A stretch of DNA of 64,000 bases, from assembly GCF_003201815.1 (NCBI RefSeq), contig NZ_QJKB01000014.1:16186-80185 (forward strand), given 5' to 3'. Under the pieces are notes generated by a model. The model was given only the letters and a program-made list of their open reading frames with translations, did not search any database and was not told the origin of the DNA. The stretch is from Undibacterium pigrum (GTDB lineage Bacteria; Pseudomonadota; Gammaproteobacteria; Burkholderiales; Burkholderiaceae_D). A program made the translations under genes and the position numbers. This document shows positions 16,166 to 24,511 of the stretch, piece by piece; within the stretch, counting starts at the first letter, position 1; every line of letters begins with the position of its first letter.

Positions 16166-18118
16166 TTAGTCTTGAGTCATATTTCCCTGTTTCCTTACCA
16201 ACCACAATTGAGAATATGCTTGTAATGTCACAGTAAGATCAACATCAAGCTTGCTCAACTGATCAACCCAGCCTCGCCCAGGAATATCATGGTCCGCCAG
16301 CAGTTCCACCATATCCAGGCTGATACTGTGCTCTGAAAAATTCCCTAAAAACAGCAAAGGATCATCCACGCTACCGCGCAAAAAAGCCAGCACGGCAGGA
16401 TTGTTTGCTTTCAACAGTTGTCGTGCTTCCTGCGCAGCAAGTTGCGGCAATTGCCTACGCTGCGGCAACAAGTGACAAAGCGCATTGAATACCGTCCCCG
16501 CATCATGCGAACCAGAATGGCGCTGGGCATAGAGTTCATCATCCCAGACTGGCCTGTGCAACCAGCGGCTGTCTGCTGCCTGTGCGGGTACCTGCCTGTA
16601 TGCTTCATCATTTATCTGCGCCAGCTCATCGCCCATATAGATCAGCGGCATGCCGCCAAAACAAAAACTCAGGCCATACAAGAGTAGCAGACGTTGCCTG
16701 GCCAGATGTTTTTCTGTTGCTGTGTGTGCGCTGGAAAAACCGGTTAACGCCGCCGCCATGCCTACCGTGCCATGCACTGCTGCCGGGTCATTGGCCTGGA
16801 AACTGGCGCCGCGCGCATAGCTGCCCTCGCCACTATAGAAGCGGGATACCCTGGCCAGCCTTTGCTGTACATCTTCTGTCTTCAGGCCTGCTTCTGGCCG
16901 CAGCACATTCCAGCCTATGTCGTCATGGCAGCGCACATAAGTCAGCCAACTGCTTTGCTCTGGCTGCGCTGGAGTGCCTGCAAATACATGGCGCATCAGG
17001 CTGGTGTCCTGTTCTGCCAGGGCAACCCATGAGGCTGCCATCAGGCTGCTGTGATAGGCGAGGTGGCATTCCTGCTTTGAATTTGCTCCGTCGTTGTTGC
17101 CAAGGTAGGCGGGTAATTCTGCCGTTTCAACAATGGCTTCCGCCTTCAGTAAAACACCAGGAGCAGCAATTTCTACCAGACTGCGCAAGGCTTGCAAAAT
17201 CTGGTGGGCCTCTGGCTGGTTCATGGATTTTGTGCCAGCGCGCTTCCACAAGAAGGCGGTGGAATCGAGACGAAAAGCTTCTACCCCACGGTTAGCGAGG
17301 CGCAACAAGGCTGCAGCCATGTCGGCAAAGACCTTTGGATTGCTGTAATTCAGATCCCATTGATAAGGGTAGAAGGTGGTCCATACCCATGCCTGCAATT
17401 CAGGAACAAAGCTGAAATTGCCAGGGGCAACTTGCGGGAAAACCTGGCCAAGATGCTGTTCAAAATTATCTGGAATTGTGCGATCAGGATAGTGATAAAA
17501 ATAATCGCGGTAGTGCGGGTCACCTTGTTTTGCCGCAACAGCCCAGGGGTGATCATCTGCCACGTGGTTGAGGATAAAGTCAGAACACAGGCTGATACCC
17601 GCTGCACGCAGGGCAGTGCTGAGTTCTTCCAGGTCTGCCATATTGCCAAGACGCGGTTCTATCGCATCAAAATCGGCTACGGCAAAACCGCCATCATTTT
17701 CGCCAGTGCGGGCTTTTAAAAAGGGCAACAGGTGCAGGTAAGTTACGCCCAGTTCCTGCAAATGCGGGATACGCTTTTGCACGCCGCGCAAGTCACCGGC
17801 AAAGCGGTCGGCATAGCAGCAATAGCCAAGCATGTTTTCTTTGGTGAACCAGTTTTTGTCGGTGCTTCTGGCATCATCCAGAACTTGCAGGGGCAGGGGG
17901 CGTGCTGCGACGGCTTCGCCTGCGACTTGCAAGAGTTCTGTCAGCCATGTGGCATACGCTTGTTCATTGCTGAATTGATTGCCGTACAGTGTCTGCAGTG
18001 TTTGGTATAAATCGGGAAGGTGCTTTGCCAGCCTGGCCCCTATGCGCGCGTGCGTGCCCGGTGCCAGCTTGCTGAGCAGGGCTGTGAGGAAAGGTGCTGT
18101 GTTCGTTGCGGCAGACAT
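16166..18118 (-). CDS. amylosucrase, glycoside hydrolase family 13
   Basis: This is a 650-residue protein, close to the 636 of Neisseria polysaccharea amylosucrase. No signal peptide is visible, so it is probably cytoplasmic. The helical N-domain (1-95) is followed by a (beta/alpha)8 barrel. Catalytic residues by motif are nucleophile D285 (EAFRLDSTAFLWK), acid/base E327 (LLKAEAIVETAELPAYLG) and H398/D399 (YVRCHDDIGW). The early barrel motif FILNHVADDHPW is present. The enzyme uses sucrose to build alpha-1,4-glucan and releases fructose. It is followed by fructokinase and a sugar transporter on the same strand. A sucrose hydrolase of the same subfamily is the main alternative. Confidence 0.9.
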   Translation of the reverse strand: MSAATNTAPFLTALLSKLAPGTHARIGARLAKHLPDLYQTLQTLYGNQFSNEQAYATWLTELLQVAGEAVAARPLPLQVLDDARSTDKNWFTKENMLGYCCYADRFAGDLRGVQKRIPHLQELGVTYLHLLPFLKARTGENDGGFAVADFDAIEPRLGNMADLEELSTALRAAGISLCSDFILNHVADDHPWAVAAKQGDPHYRDYFYHYPDRTIPDNFEQHLGQVFPQVAPGNFSFVPELQAWVWTTFYPYQWDLNYSNPKVFADMAAALLRLANRGVEAFRLDSTAFLWKRAGTKSMNQPEAHQILQALRSLVEIAAPGVLLKAEAIVETAELPAYLGNNDGANSKQECHLAYHSSLMAASWVALAEQDTSLMRHVFAGTPAQPEQSSWLTYVRCHDDIGWNVLRPEAGLKTEDVQQRLARVSRFYSGEGSYARGASFQANDPAAVHGTVGMAAALTGFSSAHTATEKHLARQRLLLLYGLSFCFGGMPLIYMGDELAQINDEAYRQVPAQAADSRWLHRPVWDDELYAQRHSGSHDAGTVFNALCHLLPQRRQLPQLAAQEARQLLKANNPAVLAFLRGSVDDPLLFLGNFSEHSISLDMVELLADHDIPGRGWVDQLSKLDVDLTVTLQAYSQLWLVRKQGNMTQD

Positions 18119-18151
18119 GGTGCAGGTAGTGCCTTAGAAAAACGGGTCATT

Positions 18152-18190
18152 AAAAATGGCTCCCCCACATGTTGGGGGTGTAGAGGAGCC
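18152..18190 (-). terminator. hairpin with T-run between TonB receptor and amylosucrase
   Basis: Read on the minus strand, the stem GGCTCC...GGAGCC encloses an inner CCCCCA/TGGGGG stem and is followed by ATTTTT. It lies after the receptor gene and 34 bp before the amylosucrase start. It could partly end receptor transcripts and so lower expression of the cytoplasmic genes. A T-run of only five bases makes a weak terminator. Confidence 0.5.
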
Positions 18191-18215
18191 TAAAGTGCTA
18201 CCAGGGACTGGTTCC

Positions 18216-18347
18216 GGAAGCGTGGATGGGGCTACTGCGCGGCGTGATTTTGGGCCTGCGATGCTCATCGTACTCAAGTACGACTGCGCTTCACGTGTCA
18301 AAAAATCGTCAAACTAACGCCGCTCGCTACGCCCCCTCCACGCTTCC
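18216..18347. repeat. inverted-repeat intergenic element
   Basis: The 17-bp ends GGAAGCGTGGATGGGGC and GCCCCCTCCACGCTTCC are inverted copies with one mismatch, and imperfect pairing continues inward and outward. The 132-bp element is non-coding and occupies the gap between the receptor gene and amylosucrase. It looks like a small mobile or REP-type repeat. Confidence 0.55.
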
Positions 18348-18390
18348 TACGCACTGGGAGGCGGATGTTCGCTGCGCTCCAGCGTGACTG

Positions 18391-20703
18391 TTAAAAACTG
18401 TATTTCAATGCTGCCTTGATGCTTCTGCCATTGATGGATCTTGCTGCGTGTCCGTCGCCTTCTACTTCGGTGTAGCCTATGTTGTTCGTCAGGTTGTTGA
18501 CGCTCAGTGAGACCTGGACTTTGTCGTTGATGTTGTAGTTGACGAAGGCGTTCAGGACGTGGAAGGCGGGCAGGATCAGGGTGTTGGCGTCGTCACCGTA
18601 AGACTTGCCCGTGCCTATCAGGCTGGCACCGAAGACGGCTTCACCCATGGTATAGGTGGGGGCGATCTGGTAGGTGTAGCTGGCCTGGCGGCGTGGGGTT
18701 TTACCGACCACTGACTTGTCATTTGCTGCCGTGATGCTGGCATTGATGTAGGTCAGGCCGCCAGTAACGCGGAAGGCGTCGTAGCGATAGCTGGCTTCGA
18801 TTTCCACGCCCTTGGCATCGTAGTTATTTGCTGTGAATTTTTGTGTCGTTGCTTCAAAATTCGATTCCTCTGTCTTGGCCTGGAACAGGGTCACAAAGCT
18901 GCTGAAGCTGCCTGCTTTCCATTTCACACCCGCCTCGGTCTGCTTGACGATATTGGTACTGATCGGTGTGCTGCCATCGAGAGGATTGCCAAACATGATA
19001 CGGTCTGCATTGAAGGCGATGCCTTCGCTGACGCGGGCAAATACGGCGACATCTTTGGTGACACGATAATTGGCACCGAAAGAGTAAGACGTATGGTTCA
19101 CGCCGTAGTTGATGAATTTGGTATTGGCTGCACGATAGCTTTGATTAACTGCCTGGTTGGAGGTGCCACTGGCATCTTGCTTGTCATAGCGCAGACTGCC
19201 ATCAAGGTTCCAGTTGCCGCTTTCCCAGCCAAGATTGGCATACATCGCATTGGTCTTGTATTGCGCATCGATATTGCGGTTGCAGCAGCCGCCAAATACA
19301 TCTGTACCTTGTGCCAGCAAACCGGGTGTGCCTGCAATCGTGCCGTTCGAATTCAGCAACGCAGGCTGGTCACCGCTGGCTTGCATCAGGTATTGGTTGA
19401 AGTTCCAGGTCACGCCCAGGTTTTGCAGGGATGAATACCAGCCCACCGTGGTGGCGAATTTGCCACCGGATGTCTCAAATACTTTGGACAATTTCATGTC
19501 ATTGACGGTACTGCCCAGGTCATCAATTGAAGTATTGAACACGGTTGCCGTAAATGCTGCGCCTGTATATGCCTTGCCTGCATTGGGGCCGGTAGCATAA
19601 GTCATGTTTGTCGCTGCTGCCCCGGTCACGCCTGCATCCGCCGGGAAGATGGAAATAAAGCGGCCTGTGTTATTCGATTTGCGGAATTTTTCATCCAGGG
19701 TCCAGCCACCACCCAGTTTCAGGGATGCTTCTGCACCAAAGGCATTGTTGACGACATGCAGGCCATCGTTCACATTCGTCGCGATCTTGTTATTGTTTTT
19801 ATCGAGAACAATATCGCGTGTCCAGTAGGGGGAATAAAAACTGGCGGTGCGCGGGTCTATGCCGGGCAGTTCAGAGATATTTCCATTCACCGTCCTGACT
19901 GGCACTGGCATATTCATCGGTGTCTTGTCATCCAGATGCTTGAAACTCAGGCGCAGGTAGCCATTATCCAGTTCATGCGTGATATTGGCACGCAGTTGGC
20001 CGCCTTCTTCTGCTGTCATGCCAGCAGGGCGTGAACTGTCGCCACTACGGTAATAACCTGCGATAAAGGCGCGGGTCTTGTCAGACAGGGCAGCGCCATA
20101 GTCAAAATCAAAGCGGGTCTGGCTAAAATCCACACCTTTGGTGATGCCTATGCTGCCGCCTTTTTCCTTGCCAGTCTTGCTGATGAAGTTGATGATGCCG
20201 CCTGGTGAATTGGTGGCCATGGTTGATGCCGTACCACCGCGTACTACTTCCAGATGTGACAGGCTGCCATCGGCGCGCAAATACATGTCAGGTGTGACGA
20301 AGGCGATGTCACCAAATTGCAGCAGCGGCAAGCCATCTTCCTGGAACTGTACATAACGCGCACCACCGGCAGAAATAGGTACGCCGCGCACAGTCAGGTT
20401 GGCATTGCCTTCACCACCTGAGGATTCTGCCCGCACACCAGGGATGGAGCGCAAGATTTCTGCCGCATTGGTCGGCGCGGACTGGGCGATCTGGTCAGCA
20501 TCGATAGTACTGATGGATACGCTGGCTTTCATCTTGGAAGTGCCTGTGGGCGTACCCGTCACGATGACTGAATTCAGGTTCAGTGAGTTTTTATCTTTAT
20601 CCTGTGCTGCTGTGTTGTCTTGTGCCCATGCACCGTTCATGTGCAGTAAGGCCAGGGAAATGACGCTGGCCATGCGCGTCATTTTGATGTGTGATGATTT
20701 CAT
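18391..20703 (-). CDS. TonB-dependent outer-membrane receptor, probable sugar uptake
   Basis: The start is ATG 20703, with GGAG about 6 bp upstream; the frame to 20757 is longer but unsupported. This is a 770-residue protein with a signal peptide ending GAWAQ. A plug domain begins at about residue 40 (SVIVTGTPTGTSKMKASVSISTIDADQI; IPGVRAESSGGEGNANLTVRGV). The rest is a beta-barrel ending in a C-terminal phenylalanine (AALKYSF), the outer-membrane insertion signal. TonB receptors of this branch import sugars or oligosaccharides. Its place upstream of amylosucrase and under a LacI-type operator suggests sucrose or a glucan. The ligand is inferred, not seen. Confidence 0.9.
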   Translation of the reverse strand: MKSSHIKMTRMASVISLALLHMNGAWAQDNTAAQDKDKNSLNLNSVIVTGTPTGTSKMKASVSISTIDADQIAQSAPTNAAEILRSIPGVRAESSGGEGNANLTVRGVPISAGGARYVQFQEDGLPLLQFGDIAFVTPDMYLRADGSLSHLEVVRGGTASTMATNSPGGIINFISKTGKEKGGSIGITKGVDFSQTRFDFDYGAALSDKTRAFIAGYYRSGDSSRPAGMTAEEGGQLRANITHELDNGYLRLSFKHLDDKTPMNMPVPVRTVNGNISELPGIDPRTASFYSPYWTRDIVLDKNNNKIATNVNDGLHVVNNAFGAEASLKLGGGWTLDEKFRKSNNTGRFISIFPADAGVTGAAATNMTYATGPNAGKAYTGAAFTATVFNTSIDDLGSTVNDMKLSKVFETSGGKFATTVGWYSSLQNLGVTWNFNQYLMQASGDQPALLNSNGTIAGTPGLLAQGTDVFGGCCNRNIDAQYKTNAMYANLGWESGNWNLDGSLRYDKQDASGTSNQAVNQSYRAANTKFINYGVNHTSYSFGANYRVTKDVAVFARVSEGIAFNADRIMFGNPLDGSTPISTNIVKQTEAGVKWKAGSFSSFVTLFQAKTEESNFEATTQKFTANNYDAKGVEIEASYRYDAFRVTGGLTYINASITAANDKSVVGKTPRRQASYTYQIAPTYTMGEAVFGASLIGTGKSYGDDANTLILPAFHVLNAFVNYNINDKVQVSLSVNNLTNNIGYTEVEGDGHAARSINGRSIKAALKYSF

Positions 20704-20975
20704 TGCTGTCTCCGCTGTCATCATTTTTATAAAGCCGCACAGAACAGGTCTGTGCATGCATGTCTCTTACCTTGTTGCCTGAGCACAGGCATCACGCCGG
20801 TAGCGGTGATGCCGTGTCAGTCACAAAAGACCTCCAACAATTTTCGCCGCGCTCTTTGGACGTTCAGGCTGTTGGCATTGCAATCAGCAGTCGTACTCTA
20901 TGGCGCTTTTTTTTGCGATCCCTGGTTTGCCAAGGCAAACGCTGTTGAAGATCTTTTGTAGTGCAGGTGAAGATA

Positions 20976-21004
20976 ATTATCTGGTAAACCGGATTTTATT
21001 GCAA
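20976..21004 (-). promoter_or_regulatory. sigma-70-type promoter of the TonB receptor
   Basis: Read on the minus strand there is TTGCAA (21004-20999), a 17-bp spacer and GATAAT (20981-20976), close to the TTGACA/TATAAT consensus with ideal spacing. The -35 box is one half of the operator palindrome, so repressor binding would block RNA polymerase directly. The predicted transcript start is near 20969. Confidence 0.6.
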
Positions 21005-21014
21005 TCGATTGCAA
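20999..21014. promoter_or_regulatory. LacI-family operator O1
   Basis: A perfect 16-bp palindrome TTGCAATCGATTGCAA with the central CG typical of LacI/GalR operators. It overlaps the -35 box of the receptor promoter. The LacI-type gene next door is the natural candidate to bind it. Confidence 0.7.
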
Positions 21015-21298
21015 AGATGCGGTGCAATAAAGTGGTGCAATATTTCTTTTTGGGTAAATTTCAGGCGTGCACGAAGATGAGGAGGGTGGATTCTGACGCA
21101 AAGGATTGCGTCCTATGAAATCTGGTTAGCAATCTATCGTATTTTTATCTTCTTAGGCGGAAAGAAAATGGCAGTCACCGCATGTATTTTGCAAGCAACA
21201 GGCAGACTGGGCGGGCATTCTAAATGCTGCGATGCACAATGAAAATCAGGAGGGGTCTTTGAGTTTTCTGTAGGAATACTTCAAATTTTTTAAATATA

Positions 21299-21314
21299 TT
21301 GCAATCGGTTGCAT
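21299..21314. promoter_or_regulatory. LacI-family operator O2
   Basis: TTGCAATCGGTTGCAT is a near-palindrome matching O1 at 14 of 16 positions. It lies exactly 300 bp upstream of O1 and 65 bp beyond the 3' end of the lacI-type gene. It may be an auxiliary operator for looping or cover a second, weaker upstream promoter. Confidence 0.6.
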
Positions 21315-21378
21315 AGATTGTCTGCAATGCAAATAATCCATGCTTGTCCTATCCCGCAGGACGTGTCTGGCGTTGCAG

Positions 21379-22437
21379 TCAAACACTGCTCGCCCTGACC
21401 ATCAGTTCTGTAGGTAATAATCTTGCCTCGCTATTGCCATCTTCTGTCAGGGATAACAAGGCATCGACCAGCGCCAGGCCTGCCTGTGCCATGGGCTGAC
21501 GCACCGTCGTCAAGGGCGGGTGAAAATAGCGCGCCAGTTCTATGTCGTCATAGCCAACCACGGCCACGTCATCCGGTACACGGTAATTTTTCTCGCGCAG
21601 GCTGTTAATGCTGGTCATGGCCAGCAAATCACTGCAGGCAAACAGGGCATCGAAGCTGATTTTGCGGTTGCACAGTTCTGCCACTGCCAGTTTGCCACCT
21701 TCTTCTATGAATGAAGCAGGCACGACCAGTTTTTCATCAAGGGCAATGCCATGCTGCGCCAGCGCCTTGCAATACCCCTCGTAGCGTTGCGCCACTTCAG
21801 GCAATTGCGTGTCTCCAAAAAAGGCAATGCGCTTGCGCCCGCTTTGCAGCAGGTGCTCAGTGGCTTTTTGCCCGCCAGTGACATTATCGCTACCGACGGT
21901 CACATACAATTGCTGCGGCAATTGCGCCCCCCATACCACGATGGGCACATGGCGCGCCGCTAACTGGTTCAACTGGTCATGATGTCGCCACTGGCCTATC
22001 AGGATCACACCCAGCACCCGGCCAGTATCAAAAATCTGCGCGGCATTATCGAGATGTTCTGCATCGATGCGTGACAACAACATGTCAAAACCACGGTCTG
22101 TCAATGCATCGGCGAGACTGCCCAAGATGCCGAGGAAAAAAGGGTCAGACAAATGCTGGCGGGTTTCAGAATCAAAGGGCACTACCACGGCAATCGTGCG
22201 TGTCTGCTTGAGGCGCAAATTACGGGCGTCGATATTGATGGAATATTTGAGCGAGCGTGCCAGTTCGGCAATGCGTTGACGGGTTTCATCATTGACCAGC
22301 GTGCTGCCACTCAGGGCGCGTGACACCGTTGAGGTCGAAACACCCGCCAGCCTGGCAATATCAGCCATCTGCAAACGGCGCTGTTCTTTGCTGGCGGACT
22401 TGATTGTGTCTGTTGTGGTGTCCGTCTTTGCTTTCAT
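21379..22437 (-). CDS. LacI-family transcriptional regulator of the sugar locus
   Basis: This is a 352-residue repressor-type protein. The LacI helix-turn-helix and hinge are at residues about 22-75 (LQMADIARLAGVSTSTVSRALSG; INIDARNLRLKQTRTIAVVVP). The periplasmic-binding-like effector domain follows (FFLGILGSLADALTDRGFDMLL; VPDDVAVVGYDDIELARYFHPPLTTVRQP). An N-terminal extension of about 20 polar residues precedes the DNA-binding part. Two matching operators lie just downstream, ahead of the TonB receptor. It probably represses that gene, and perhaps the whole cluster, until a sugar or its derivative binds. Confidence 0.9.
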   Translation of the reverse strand: MKAKTDTTTDTIKSASKEQRRLQMADIARLAGVSTSTVSRALSGSTLVNDETRQRIAELARSLKYSINIDARNLRLKQTRTIAVVVPFDSETRQHLSDPFFLGILGSLADALTDRGFDMLLSRIDAEHLDNAAQIFDTGRVLGVILIGQWRHHDQLNQLAARHVPIVVWGAQLPQQLYVTVGSDNVTGGQKATEHLLQSGRKRIAFFGDTQLPEVAQRYEGYCKALAQHGIALDEKLVVPASFIEEGGKLAVAELCNRKISFDALFACSDLLAMTSINSLREKNYRVPDDVAVVGYDDIELARYFHPPLTTVRQPMAQAGLALVDALLSLTEDGNSEARLLPTELMVRASSV

Positions 22438-22753
22438 CTTTTTGTTCTTAATATCGGTGTGTGGACTGAGCTTATCTCATGCCAATTATAAAACCGAAAT
22501 CAGCGGCGGCGGCAAATATGCATTCCTCGCTGCAATTCGCTTTTACGGCAATACAGTTGTAGAGCTCAGTCTCGATCCTTGTCTGTCCACGCCATTTCTG
22601 ATGATTTCACCCTGCACTCAAGGGTATGAGGTCAATAGGTTTGCAGCAAAAGCAAATTATTTTTGCTGCAAAGCGCAAAAAACACCTGTTTTGGTTTATG
22701 TTATGACATTTTATTTGTTTTGAGCTTGGAATAAGCGTGGGAGTAGTGTCAGC
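22438..22753. other. divergent intergenic region between lacI-type gene and hscC
   Basis: There is no gene in these 316 bases. The region must hold the start signals for the divergent regulator and hscC genes. The hscC-proximal part is AT-rich (about 22660-22725), with a plausible but not decisive -10. I see no LacI-type palindrome here, so the regulator does not obviously control itself. No heat-shock-type promoter could be identified by eye. Confidence 0.4.
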
Positions 22754-24481
22754 ATGATCATCGGTATTGATTTGGGAACAACAAATAGTCTGGTTGCAGT
22801 CTGGAAGGATGGCAAGTCCCAGCTGGTGCCAAATGGCCTGGGGGATATGCTTACCCCGTCCTGCGTCAGTATTGATGAAGACGGCAGTGTTCTGGTCGGC
22901 AAGGCTGCCAAAGAACGCCTGCAGACCCATCCTGAACGTACAGCAGCGGTATTCAAGCGCTATATGGGCAGCGACAAGAAAGTCAGACTCGGGCAAAAAG
23001 ATTTCCGCGCTGAAGAACTGTCAGCGCTGGTTTTAAAATCATTGAAGGCCGATGCCGAAGCTTTTCTGGGGGAAGCAGTCACTGAAGCCGTGATCACGGT
23101 ACCCGCTTATTTTTCTGATGCCCAGCGCAAGGCCACGCGTACTGCGGGCCTGCTCGCCGGTCTCAAAGTCGAGCGCTTGCTCAATGAACCCAGCGCGGCG
23201 GCGCTGGCTTATGGCATGCACCAGTTAAATAGTGAAAGCCGCTTCCTGGTGTTTGATCTGGGTGGTGGTACTTTTGACGTTTCCATCCTTGAATTGTTTG
23301 AAGGCGTGATGGAAGTTCGCGCTTCTGCCGGTGACAATTATCTCGGTGGTGAAGATGTGACCAGCGCCATCGTTGACCTGTTCTTCCAGCGTAACAAGCT
23401 TGCCACCAGCCTGCGCAATAATCCCATGTTCATGCAAAGGCTGGGTGCCTCGGCTGAGACGGCCAAGCGCAACTTGTCCGCGGGCCAGCAAGCCAAAGTA
23501 CAAATCCAGCTCGATGGCAATGACCTCAGCATGGACATTGACGAAGAAGCCCTGGACAAACTCTGCGCCCCCTTGCTCAAGCGTATGCGCGAACCGGTGG
23601 AGCGTGCCCTGCGTGATACCAATATCCGCGCCAACGAACTCGACAGCATCGTGCTGGCGGGCGGTGCCACCCGCATGCCCGTCATCAAGCGTCTGGTGAC
23701 GCTGATGTTTGGCCGTTTCCCTACCAGTGAAATCAATCCGGATGAAGTCGTGGCTCTCGGCGCTGCCGTGCAGGCTGGCCTGAAGATGAAGGATGCCGCC
23801 CTGGAAGAAGTGGTCATGACCGACGTGGCGCCTTACTCCCTGGGTGTTGAAGTATGTATGCGCCTGGCCGACGGCAAGTCTTCTGATGGCCATTTCTCGC
23901 CTGTCATTGAGCGCAATACGGCAGTGCCGGTCAGCCGCGTTGGCCATTATCGTGCTGTGGATGCGCGCCAGACCAGCGTGCAGTTACGCGTTTTTCAGGG
24001 TGAGTCACGCCTGGTCAAGGACAATATCCTGCTTGGCCAGCTTGATGTTCCCCTGCAGCCGGACGGCAACGAAGAGAAGGCTGTCGATGTGCGCTTTACC
24101 TATGATGTCAATGGCCTGCTTGAGGTAAGAGCCAATGTCAACAATAGCACTGAAAGCCATGTGCTTATCATTGAAGGCAACCCTGGCATGCTCAGCGAAG
24201 AAGAGATCAGGCAGCGTTTTGCCGAGCTGGAAAAAATCAAGATGCATCCGCGCGACACGCTGGAAATGCGTACCCTGCTTGCCAGGGCTGACCGTATTTA
24301 CCAGCAGGTGCGTGGTGAAGTGCGCTCCTGGCTGAGTGTGCAGATAGCCGAGTTTGAAGGTGTGCTGGAAACGCAAAACCCGCGCCTGATCAATCCGGCC
24401 AAAAACAAGTTTTCCGACATGCTCAATTCCATAGAGAGCGATAGCCACCTGCATTCGGATTTTGACCCGCAGCCGAATTAA
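22754..24481 (+). CDS. hscC: HscC, specialised Hsp70 chaperone
   Basis: The start is ATG 22754, with GGGAG about 10 bp upstream. At 575 residues it is near E. coli HscC (556) and shorter than DnaK. The ATPase domain shows IGIDLGTTNSLVAVW (3-17), LNEPSAAALAYG (about 143), VFDLGGGTFDVSILE (about 167) and VLAGGATRMPVIKRL (about 302). The substrate domain begins at about 360 with DVAPYSLGVEV and has a short helical lid. HscC works with dedicated J-proteins rather than DnaJ. Three J-like/Sel1 proteins follow directly on the same strand and are the likely partners. Confidence 0.9.
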   Translation: MIIGIDLGTTNSLVAVWKDGKSQLVPNGLGDMLTPSCVSIDEDGSVLVGKAAKERLQTHPERTAAVFKRYMGSDKKVRLGQKDFRAEELSALVLKSLKADAEAFLGEAVTEAVITVPAYFSDAQRKATRTAGLLAGLKVERLLNEPSAAALAYGMHQLNSESRFLVFDLGGGTFDVSILELFEGVMEVRASAGDNYLGGEDVTSAIVDLFFQRNKLATSLRNNPMFMQRLGASAETAKRNLSAGQQAKVQIQLDGNDLSMDIDEEALDKLCAPLLKRMREPVERALRDTNIRANELDSIVLAGGATRMPVIKRLVTLMFGRFPTSEINPDEVVALGAAVQAGLKMKDAALEEVVMTDVAPYSLGVEVCMRLADGKSSDGHFSPVIERNTAVPVSRVGHYRAVDARQTSVQLRVFQGESRLVKDNILLGQLDVPLQPDGNEEKAVDVRFTYDVNGLLEVRANVNNSTESHVLIIEGNPGMLSEEEIRQRFAELEKIKMHPRDTLEMRTLLARADRIYQQVRGEVRSWLSVQIAEFEGVLETQNPRLINPAKNKFSDMLNSIESDSHLHSDFDPQPN

Positions 24482-24511
24482 AGCGGGCAGCAGATGTTTG
24501 TGAATTGAATC

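Larger units (their letters stand above)
20704..21378. other. 675-bp control region of the sugar locus
   Basis: No gene is supported here. The stretch holds the receptor's promoter and a 5' leader of about 265 bases. It also has two LacI-type palindromes exactly 300 bp apart (listed separately) and AT-rich DNA up to the end of the lacI-type gene. Short frames exist but have no ribosome sites or protein-like composition. Confidence 0.6.

Noticed and set aside
16582..17295. 237-codon plus-strand frame opposite amylosucrase
   Set aside because: It lies wholly inside a gene with all catalytic motifs on the other strand. Its product is Pro/Cys/His-rich and not protein-like.
23225..23947. 240-codon minus-strand frame opposite hscC
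   Set aside because: Antisense shadow; codon periodicity belongs to the hscC frame.
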